The notes below the pieces were generated by a model. That model made no database searches, had not been told where the DNA came from, and saw only the letters and a list, made by a program, of their open reading frames with translations. From positions 744,001-808,000 of the forward strand of contig NZ_CP039886.1 of NCBI RefSeq assembly GCF_005221285.1: a stretch of 64,000 nucleotides of DNA, written 5' to 3'. The DNA comes from Neisseria flavescens. GTDB taxonomy: Bacteria; Pseudomonadota; Gammaproteobacteria; Burkholderiales; Neisseriaceae. Positions 6,921 through 13,540 of this stretch are shown here, piece by piece. Both the position numbers and the translations under genes were made by a program. Within the stretch, counting starts at the first letter, position 1. The number at the start of each line of letters is the position of its first letter.

Positions 6921-7688
6921 ATGCAAGAAATAATACAATCTATTGTTTTTATTGCTGCCGCAATACTGCACGGAATTACAGGCATGGGATTTCCGATGCT
7001 CGGTACAACCGCATTGGCTTTTATCATGCCATTGTCTAAGGTTGTTGCCTTGGTGGCATTACCAAGCCTGTTAATGAGCTTGTTGGTTCTATGCAGCAAT
7101 AACAAAAAAGGTTTTTGGCAAGAGATTGTTTATTATTTAAAAACCTATAAATTGCTTGCTATCGGCAGCGTCGTTGGCAGCATTTTGGGGGTGAAGTTGC
7201 TTTTGATACTTCCAGTGTCTTGGCTGCTTTTACTGATGGCAATCATTACATTGTATTATTCTGTCAATGGTATTTTAAATGTATGTGCAAAAGCAAAAAA
7301 TATTCAAGTAGTTGCCAATAATAAGAATATGGTTCTTTTTGGGTTTTTGGCAGGCATCATCGGCGGTTCAACCAATGCCATGTCTCCCATATTGTTAATA
7401 TTTTTGCTTAGCGAAACAGAGAATAAAAATCGTATCGCAAAATCAAGCAATCTATGCTATCTTTTGGCGAAAATTGTTCAAATATATATGCTAAGAGACC
7501 AGTATTGGTTATTAAATAAGAGTGAATACGGTTTAATATTTTTACTGTCCGCATTGTCTGTTATTGGATTGTATGTTGGAATTCGGTTAAGGACTAAGAT
7601 TAGCCCAAATTTTTTTAAAATGTTAATTTTTATTGTTTTATTGGTATTGGCTCTAAAAATCGGGTATTCAGGTTTAATCAAACTTTAA
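6921..7688 (+). CDS. TSUP (TauE/SafE) family membrane permease
   Basis: The 255-residue protein has about eight hydrophobic segments and the two repeated glycine-rich motifs of the TSUP family: HGITGMGFPMLGT near the start and GFLAGIIGGSTNAMSP in the middle. TSUP proteins export or import small sulfur or organic anions; the substrate cannot be told. The gene starts 9 bases after the dioxygenase and shares its low G+C, so the enzyme and carrier probably handle the same compound. A GGACG sequence precedes the ATG. A second, unrelated TSUP gene occurs in the methylcitrate operon at 12688. Confidence 0.78.
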   Translation: MQEIIQSIVFIAAAILHGITGMGFPMLGTTALAFIMPLSKVVALVALPSLLMSLLVLCSNNKKGFWQEIVYYLKTYKLLAIGSVVGSILGVKLLLILPVSWLLLLMAIITLYYSVNGILNVCAKAKNIQVVANNKNMVLFGFLAGIIGGSTNAMSPILLIFLLSETENKNRIAKSSNLCYLLAKIVQIYMLRDQYWLLNKSEYGLIFLLSALSVIGLYVGIRLRTKISPNFFKMLIFIVLLVLALKIGYSGLIKL

Positions 7689-7763
7689 TTCATTATTAAA
7701 TAGCTTAACTCCTTATTAAATAATTGGCACACTGTTTTAGAATTTGAAATGCAAAAGGTTGCT

Positions 7764-7886
7764 ATGAAAATTGTTCCCGCAAAACCTCAAAAGCGGACAT
7801 TCACGCCATTTTAACGCCCCAAGAAATTGACGGCATTCATCACCACATTCATCACTACCCACAACCAAGGGCGAAGGAGCGCAAAT
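7764..7886 (+). other. Gap holding probable gene remnant before acpS
   Basis: An ATG at 7764 opens a 16-codon frame (MKIVPAKPQKRTFTPF). In another frame the next 60 bases read TPQEIDGIHHHIHHYPQPRA, which looks like the C-terminus of a lost protein rich in His. Nothing here has a full gene structure. I take the stretch 7689-7886 as scar tissue at the right edge of the inserted dioxygenase/permease cassette. Confidence 0.3.
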
Positions 7887-8264
7887 ATGATTTACGGCAT
7901 CGGCACAGACATTGTTTCCCTCAAACGCATTATCCGCCTGAACAAAAAATTCGGACTGGCGTTTGCTCAACGCATTCTCAGCCCGGAAGAGCTGTTGGAA
8001 TTTCCGCAGGCAGGCAAACCGGTCAATTATCTTGCCAAACGCTTTGCCGCCAAAGAGGCTTTTGCCAAAGCCGTCGGTACGGGCATACGCGGCGTAGTCT
8101 CTTTCCGCAATATCGGTGTCGGACATGACGCATTGGGCAAGCCTGAATTGTTTTTTGCACCGGCTTTGACAAAATGGCTGGAAGAGCAGGGTATCCGAAG
8201 CTGTCATCTCAGTATGAGCGATGAAGAGGATACTGTCATGGCTTTTGTCATTGCGGAAAAATAA
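7887..8264 (+). CDS. acpS: Holo-[acyl-carrier-protein] synthase
   Basis: Transfers 4'-phosphopantetheine from CoA to the serine of acyl carrier protein. The 125-residue product has the Mg-binding GIGTDIVSLKRI at the N-terminus and AKRFAAKEAFAKAVGTGI in the middle, both diagnostic of AcpS. The start at 7887 is preceded by AAGGAG; upstream codons in the same frame (from 7827) are not conserved-looking. Essential core gene, normally the direct partner of pdxJ. Confidence 0.94.
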   Translation: MIYGIGTDIVSLKRIIRLNKKFGLAFAQRILSPEELLEFPQAGKPVNYLAKRFAAKEAFAKAVGTGIRGVVSFRNIGVGHDALGKPELFFAPALTKWLEEQGIRSCHLSMSDEEDTVMAFVIAEK

Positions 8265-8415
8265 GGCCGGATTTAAGTATTCTGAAATAGAGCATCCTTT
8301 TCAGACGGCCTGAAGGGTTAGGTATTTGTTGAAGGTCGGGCGTATAGGCCCGACATCGTTTTTTTTACGCATAAATCGGCAGGTGTCACTGCCTGCCGCA
8401 TATAAGAATAAGCTC

Positions 8416-9222
8416 ATGATGACTGAAGACACACGTCCATTGGTGCAAGTGGTTGCCGGTATTTTGCTCGACAAAAACGGCCGCTACCTGCTCAGCTCCC
8501 GTCCAGAGGGCAAACCGTATGCCGGTTATTGGGAATTTGCCGGAGGCAAGGTTGAGGCAGGTGAAAGCGATTTTCAAGCCTTGCAACGCGAGTTTGAAGA
8601 AGAACTCGGTATCCGTATCCTTGCCGCTACGCCGTGGTTAACCAAAATCCATTCCTACGAACACGCACATGTACGCCTGCATTTTTTATGGGTGGAAGCC
8701 GACCAATGGATGGGCGAAATCCAATCGAGGGAAGGGCAAAAATGGGCATGGCAAAAGGCAGGGGATTTTACCGTTGCGCCGATGTTGCCTGCCAATAGCG
8801 CATTATTACGCTCCCTATCCATTCCGCGTCAGCTTCAAGGCCGTCTGAAAAGCGGCTTCAGCGGTCAAAACAGCATGGGCGAATATCATGTTGTGCCGTA
8901 TCTGTCGGCTCAGTATCAAACCGCCTCTGCCGTATTGCTGGATTTTGCCGATTGGCAACAAGGCAAGCCGATAGAAGCGCCCAGCGTGTGGCCAATTATT
9001 GAAAACTCCGAACAATGGCAGCAGGTGCAAAATGCCGATGCTGTCGTTTGGAAAGTGGCGAATGAAGCGGCAGCCAAGCAAGTTGTCGATATTTTGGCGC
9101 AAGGCGTGGCTATGCCGCTGATTGCAGCTGCTCCGGAAAGTATGGTTTCCATTTATCGCGAACAGTGGCTGAGCATGGGTGTGCATGCCGTTTTGACCGA
9201 TAATGACGTTGAGGCCGTCTGA
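8416..9222 (+). CDS. mutT: MutT-type Nudix hydrolase (8-oxo-dGTP diphosphatase)
   Basis: Sanitises the nucleotide pool by hydrolysing 8-oxo-dGTP. The 268-residue protein has an N-terminal Nudix domain beginning QVVAGILLDKNGRYLLSSRP, with the Nudix box at about residues 43-66 ending REFEEELGI. It also has a C-terminal extension of about 130 residues like the thiamine-phosphate-synthase-like half of longer MutT proteins, which may be non-catalytic. The ATG at 8416 is chosen because homologues begin there. The last codons and the stop are formed by a DUS (GAG GCC GTC TGA), and the next gene's ATG follows one base later, so the two are likely co-translated. Confidence 0.88.
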   Translation: MMTEDTRPLVQVVAGILLDKNGRYLLSSRPEGKPYAGYWEFAGGKVEAGESDFQALQREFEEELGIRILAATPWLTKIHSYEHAHVRLHFLWVEADQWMGEIQSREGQKWAWQKAGDFTVAPMLPANSALLRSLSIPRQLQGRLKSGFSGQNSMGEYHVVPYLSAQYQTASAVLLDFADWQQGKPIEAPSVWPIIENSEQWQQVQNADAVVWKVANEAAAKQVVDILAQGVAMPLIAAAPESMVSIYREQWLSMGVHAVLTDNDVEAV

Positions 9223-9223
9223 A

Positions 9224-9646
9224 ATGAGTAAAAATCAAAAACTACTGATTGCTGCTGTTTTACTGATTGTGTTTGCGGCGGCCAAACTGTTGCTCCTGGA
9301 TTGGTGGCAGCGACAACAGTCAAAAGCGAATGTAGTCGAATGTAGTCTAACACAAGGCTGCGTCCTGCCTGACGGTTCAAAAGTGCGAGTGACCTCCATC
9401 AATACACACGAGCCTTTCGATATTGTAGTGGAAAATGTGCCGAAGAATACGGGCGCGGTCAGTATCAGTTTCAGTATGAAAAACATGGACATGGGCTTCA
9501 ACCGCTACAACCTGACGCAACAATCGCCGCAAAGTTGGCAGGCTGCGCAAATCCGCTTGCCGTTTTGCGTCGAAGGCCGCCATGATTACACTGCCGACAT
9601 TACCATTGGCAAACAGACTTTTCAGACGGCATTTAGTGCAGAGTAG
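9224..9646 (+). CDS. Membrane-anchored periplasmic protein of unknown function
   Basis: The 140-residue product has one N-terminal hydrophobic segment (residues about 7-26, LLIAAVLLIVFAAAKLLLL) acting as anchor, then a soluble domain of mostly beta composition. The domain has two cysteines close together (VECSLTQGCVL) and a third further on. It starts one base after the mutT stop, so it forms an operon with mutT. No family name is certain. An inverted DUS pair at 9659-9706 follows and probably terminates the unit. Confidence 0.65.
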   Translation: MSKNQKLLIAAVLLIVFAAAKLLLLDWWQRQQSKANVVECSLTQGCVLPDGSKVRVTSINTHEPFDIVVENVPKNTGAVSISFSMKNMDMGFNRYNLTQQSPQSWQAAQIRLPFCVEGRHDYTADITIGKQTFQTAFSAE

Positions 9647-9658
9647 TCATCATGCAAA

Positions 9659-9706
9659 GGCCGTCTGAAAATTTAAAGGCAAAAATTTTAATTTTTTCAG
9701 ACGGCA
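9659..9706. terminator. DUS hairpin after the mutT operon
   Basis: GGCCGTCTGAAAAT and ATTTTTTCAGACGGC face each other across an A/T-rich loop. Such inverted DUS pairs are the usual neisserial terminators. Confidence 0.6.
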
Positions 9707-9769
9707 TATTTAAAAGTTCTTTATAAATGAATCAATTATAAATTATTTTTAGACAGATTGTTTACAATT

Positions 9770-9852
9770 ATTCTGACTATCAGCCAAAAGTACAAAACGG
9801 ACAGAAGCTAGGCCACATATGGGTTTGATGTGGTACAGCCTGTCCGTTTTTT
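9770..9852 (+). ncRNA. Candidate small RNA with intrinsic terminator
   Basis: AAAACGGACAG (9794-9804) pairs perfectly with CTGTCCGTTTT (9840-9850), enclosing an inner stem CCACAT (9813-9818)/ATGTGG (9828-9833), and the structure ends in six T. A TAGACA box at 9750-9755 could be a -35; the -10 (around 9774-9780) is poor. No coding frame covers it. It could be a free small RNA, an attenuated leader or simply a terminator. The 5' end is a guess. Confidence 0.4.
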
Positions 9853-9917
9853 ACATTTGTTGCAAAAAAATCATTTATTAATAACTGAATTTTTTATAAT
9901 TTTTTTGAAAAAAGTGT

Positions 9918-9946
9918 TTGACAAGACCGGTTTTATTTTTTAAATT
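9918..9946 (+). promoter_or_regulatory. Strong sigma-70 type promoter of the prp operon
   Basis: A perfect TTGACA (9918-9923) and TAAATT (9941-9946) are separated by exactly 17 bases. The start point would lie near 9953, giving a leader of about 450 bases before prpB that contains a 31-codon small frame and two hairpins. Confidence 0.65.
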
Positions 9947-9992
9947 TGTTTCCATAAATAAAAACTACATCGCACTACAAAGGAACATCATC

Positions 9993-10088
9993 ATGAATCT
10001 GTATCAAACCACTCTCTCTTGTTATAGATTTTCTCCCGTCTCTGCCGCTCCCGTCGCCGCCAGCCTATTGGCAGTCCCGACGGTCTGA
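9993..10088 (+). CDS. Possible 31-residue leader peptide
   Basis: ATG at 9993 is preceded by AAAGGAACATCATC, a good ribosome site, and opens MNLYQTTLSCYRFSPVSAAP followed by VAASLLAVPTV and TGA. The second half resembles a weak hydrophobic segment. It lies in the leader of the prp transcript. A hairpin with arms AACCCGAA and TTCGGGTT follows at about 10098-10139. It may be a regulatory leader peptide or the truncated start of a deleted secreted protein. Confidence 0.35.
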   Translation: MNLYQTTLSCYRFSPVSAAPVAASLLAVPTV

Positions 10089-10139
10089 AGGCTCTCAACC
10101 CGAATCCAGTTTCCGCATTCCTACAAACGCTTCGGGTTT

Positions 10140-10408
10140 AAAAATATCTGTATCCCCAACAGCCATTCATATATTGATTAATAAAAATTAAAAAACGCAC
10201 GCCTCCGCTTCAGCCTTATTGTATTTATTGGTTTTTATAACTATTTGTATTTATTGATTTTAAATTTTCAGATGGTTGATGGTTGAACTTTTACAGGCCA
10301 TCTGAAAACAGTTTTTAGAATAATTGTTTCTTTTTAAACGGTTCGTTTCAAGTTGTGAAAAAAACGAGCCGTCCGATTAATACTGAAAAAAGTCTATAAA
10401 GGAGAAAT
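10140..10408. other. A/T-rich leader before prpB with a mutated DUS hairpin
   Basis: No gene is seen. At 10265-10275 and 10298-10308, TTTTCAGATGG and CCATCTGAAAA form an 11-base-pair stem. Both arms carry the same transition relative to a DUS pair, so pairing is kept although the DUS core is lost. GGAGAAAT immediately precedes the prpB start. Confidence 0.5.
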
Positions 10409-11287
10409 ATGATGAGTCAACACTCTGCCGGAGCACGTTTCCGCCAAGCCGTGAAAGAATCGAATCCTCTTGCCGTGGTCGGTTGCGTCAATGCTTATTT
10501 TGCACGATTGGCGACCCAAAGCGGTTTCAAAGCAATTTATCTGTCCGGCGGCGGCGTGGCAGCCTGCTCTTGCGGTATCCCTGATTTGGGCATTACCACA
10601 ATGGAAGATGTGCTGATCGATGCGCGACGCATTACAGACAACGTAGATACGCCTTTGCTGGTGGACATCGATGTGGGTTGGGGCGGTGCATTCAATATTG
10701 TCCGTACCATTCGCAACTTTGAACGCACCGGTGTTGCAGCGGTTCACATCGAAGATCAGGTAGCGCAAAAACGCTGCGGCCACCGTCCAAACAAAGCCAT
10801 CGTTTCTAAAGATGAAATGGTCGACCGTATCAAAGCTGCCGTAGATGCGCGCGTTGATGAGAACTTCGTGATTATGGCGCGTACCGATGCGCTGGCGGTA
10901 GAAGGTTTGGATGCCGCTATCGAACGCGCCCAAGCTTGTGTCGAAGCGGGTGCAGACATGATTTTCCCTGAAGCCATGACCGATTTGAACATGTACCGCC
11001 AATTTGCAGATGCAGTGAAAGTGCCCGTGTTGGCGAACATTACCGAGTTTGGTTCTACTCCGCTTTATACCCAAAGCGAACTGGCTGAAAACGGCGTGTC
11101 GCTGGTGCTGTATCCGCTGTCATCGTTCCGTGCAGCAAGTAAAGCCGCTCTGAATGTTTATGAAGCGATTATGCGCGATGGCACTCAGGCCGCAGTGGTT
11201 GACACTATGCAAACCCGTGCCGAGTTGTACGAGCATCTGAACTATCATGCCTTCGAGCAAAAACTGGATAAATTGTTTCAAAAATGA
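10409..11287 (+). CDS. prpB: 2-Methylisocitrate lyase
   Basis: Cleaves 2-methylisocitrate to pyruvate and succinate, the last step of the methylcitrate cycle that consumes propionate. The 292-residue protein belongs to the isocitrate lyase/PEP mutase superfamily: LSGGGVAACSCGIPDLG near residues 46-62, metal-binding DIDVGWGG, and the catalytic loop KRCGH at 121-125 with Cys123. First gene of the prp operon; preceded by GGAGAAATATG. Its intact state contrasts with the frameshifted prpC and acnD downstream. Confidence 0.95.
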   Translation: MMSQHSAGARFRQAVKESNPLAVVGCVNAYFARLATQSGFKAIYLSGGGVAACSCGIPDLGITTMEDVLIDARRITDNVDTPLLVDIDVGWGGAFNIVRTIRNFERTGVAAVHIEDQVAQKRCGHRPNKAIVSKDEMVDRIKAAVDARVDENFVIMARTDALAVEGLDAAIERAQACVEAGADMIFPEAMTDLNMYRQFADAVKVPVLANITEFGSTPLYTQSELAENGVSLVLYPLSSFRAASKAALNVYEAIMRDGTQAAVVDTMQTRAELYEHLNYHAFEQKLDKLFQK

Positions 11288-11373
11288 TTTACCGCTTTCA
11301 GACGGTCTTTCAACAAATCCGCATCGGTCGTCTGAAAACCCGAAACCCATAAAAACACAAAGGAGAAATACCA

Positions 11374-12528
11374 TGACTGAAACTACTCAAACCCCGACCT
11401 TCAAACCTAAGAAATCCGTTGCGCTTTCAGGCGTTGCGGCCGGTAATACCGCTTTGTGTACCGTTGGCCGTACCGGCAACGATTTGAGCTATCGCGGTTA
11501 CGACATCTTGGATTTGGCACAAAAATGCGAGTTTGAAGAAGTCGCCCACCTGCTGATTCACGGTCATCTGCCCAACAAACTTCGAGCTGGCCGCTTATAA
11601 AACCAAGCTCAAATCCATGCGCGGCCTGCCTATCCGTGTGATTAAAGTTTTGGAAAGCCTGCCTGCACATACCCATCCGATGGATGTGATGCGTACCGGC
11701 GTATCCATGCTGGGCTGCGTTCATCCTGAACGTGAAGGCCATCCGGAAAGTGAAGCGCGCGACATCGCCGACAAACTGATCGCCAGCCTCGGCAGCATCC
11801 TCTTGTACTGGTATCAATATTCGCACAACGGCAAACGCATTGAAGTTGAAAGCGACGAAGAGACTATCGGCGGTCATTTCCTGCACCTGTTGCACGGCAA
11901 ACGCCCAAGCGAATCACACATCAAAGCCATGCACGTTTCACTGATTTTGTATGCAGAACACGAGTTCAATGCTTCTACCTTTACCGCCCGCGTGATTGCC
12001 GGTACAGGCTCTGATATGTACTCCAGCATTACCGGTGCAATCGGCGCGTTGAAAGGTCCGAAACACGGCGGCGCGAACGAAGTGGCTTACGATATTCAAA
12101 AACGCTACCGCAATGCCGACGATGCCGAAGCAGACATCCGCGAACGCATCGGCCGCAAAGAAATCGTGATCGGTTTCGGTCATCCGGTGTACACCATTTC
12201 CGACCCTCGCAACGTTGTCATTAAAGAAGTGGCACGCAGTTTGAGCAAAGAAACCGGCGATATGCGCCTCTTTGACATTGCCGAACGCTTGGAAAGCGTG
12301 ATGTGGGAAGAGAAAAAAATGTTCCCGAATCTGGACTGGTTCTCTGCCGTTTCCTACCAAAAATTGGGCGTACCGACCGCTATGTTCACACCGCTGTTCG
12401 TAATTTCCCGTACAACCGGTTGGAGCGCACACGTTCTCGAGCAACGCAAAGACGGCAAAATCATCCGTCCGAGCGCAAACTACACAGGCTCTGAAGATTT
12501 GGCATTCGTGGGGATTGAAGAACGATAA
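11374..12528 (+). pseudogene. prpC: 2-Methylcitrate synthase gene, interrupted by a frameshift
   Basis: PrpC joins propionyl-CoA and oxaloacetate. The first 70 codons (MTETTQTPTFKPKKSVALSG to LLIHGHLPNK) and the frame from about 11581 to 12528 (FELAAYKTKLKSMRGLPIRV onward, ending GIEER) together make a full-length citrate-synthase-family protein of about 384 residues. The later part has the catalytic segments KGPKHGGANE and GFGHPVY. At 11580 one extra base (C between AAA and TTC) throws the frame into a TAA at 11598. The downstream part could be started internally but would lack the N-terminal domain. Either a real inactivating mutation or a sequencing error. Confidence 0.85.
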
Positions 12529-12580
12529 TTGAAGAATGCAATAGCAGTTTGTTCTTTATTTCGGTATGCAAAGCTGAGGA

Positions 12581-12619
12581 TTTCAGACAACCTTGCCTGA
12601 TTGGAAAGGTTGTCTGAAA
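12581..12619. terminator. DUS-derived hairpin after prpC
   Basis: TTTCAGACAACCTT (12581-12594) and AAGGTTGTCTGAAA (12606-12619) pair over 14 bases. Both arms carry matching changes from a DUS, so the stem is preserved while the uptake core is lost. There is no T tract on the plus strand. Confidence 0.55.
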
Positions 12620-12687
12620 TAAGTTTAAAAATTTAACTTAATAGAAGAAGATAATCCTGTATTGGCGCAAGTAACAGGATAAGAAAC

Positions 12688-13464
12688 ATGGAAGATTTAT
12701 ACATAATACTCGCTTTGGGTTTGGTTGCGATGGTTGCCGGATTTATCGATGCGATTGCGGGCGGGGGTGGTTTGATTACGCTGCCCGCACTCTTGTTGGC
12801 AGGTATTCCTCCCGTGTCGGCAATTGCCACCAACAAGCTGCAAGCAGCCGCTGCTACGTTTTCAGCTACGGTTTCTTTTGCACGCAAAGGTTTGATTGAT
12901 TGGAAGAAAGGTCTCCCGATTGCCGCAGCATCGTTTGTAGGCGGCGTGGTCGGTGCATTATCGGTCAGCTTAGTTTCCAAAGATATTCTGCTGGCGGTCG
13001 TGCCGGTTTTGTTGATATTTGTCGCGCTGTATTTTATGTTTTCGCCCAAGCTCGACGGCAGTAAGGAAGGCAAAGCCAGAATGTCTTTTTTTCTATTCGG
13101 GCTGACGGTTGCACCGCTTTTGGGTTTTTACGACGGTGTGTTCGGACCAGGTGTCGGCTCGTTTTTTCTGATTGCCTTTATCGTTTTGCTCGGCTGCAAG
13201 CTGTTGAACGCGATGTCTTACACCAAATTGGCGAACGTTGCCTGCAATCTTGGTTCGCTATCGGTATTCCTGCTACACGGTTCGATTATTTTCCCGATTG
13301 CGGCAACGATGGCGGTCGGTGCGAATTTAGGTGCGAGATTTGCCGTCCGTTTTGGCTCGAAGCTGATTAAGCCGCTGCTGATTGTCATCAGCATTTTGAT
13401 GGCTGTGAAATTGTTGACAGATGAGAGAAATCCGCTGTATCAGATGATTATTTCAATGTTTTAA
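12688..13464 (+). CDS. TSUP-family permease of the methylcitrate operon
   Basis: A 258-residue membrane protein with about eight hydrophobic segments and two TSUP motifs: GFIDAIAGGGGLITLPALLL at residues 18-37 and GFYDGVFGPGVGSFF in the middle. TauE/SafE-type proteins move small anions. In the neisserial propionate island a TSUP gene occupies this same place between prpC and acnD, so a role with propionate or a cycle intermediate is inferred from position only. AGGATAAG precedes the ATG. It is not closely similar to the AT-rich TSUP at 6921. Confidence 0.85.
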   Translation: MEDLYIILALGLVAMVAGFIDAIAGGGGLITLPALLLAGIPPVSAIATNKLQAAAATFSATVSFARKGLIDWKKGLPIAAASFVGGVVGALSVSLVSKDILLAVVPVLLIFVALYFMFSPKLDGSKEGKARMSFFLFGLTVAPLLGFYDGVFGPGVGSFFLIAFIVLLGCKLLNAMSYTKLANVACNLGSLSVFLLHGSIIFPIAATMAVGANLGARFAVRFGSKLIKPLLIVISILMAVKLLTDERNPLYQMIISMF

Positions 13465-13540
13465 ACCTTTTCAGACGACTCTTTCAAAACGCCGTCTGAA
13501 ACCCCAAAATCAAAAAAATAATAGATTTAGGAGAACCGAC

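Noticed and set aside
6132..7688. Taurine utilisation genes tauD-tauE
   Set aside because: Only superfamily-level similarity to TauD and TauE; no tauABC transporter is present, so a taurine role is not claimed.
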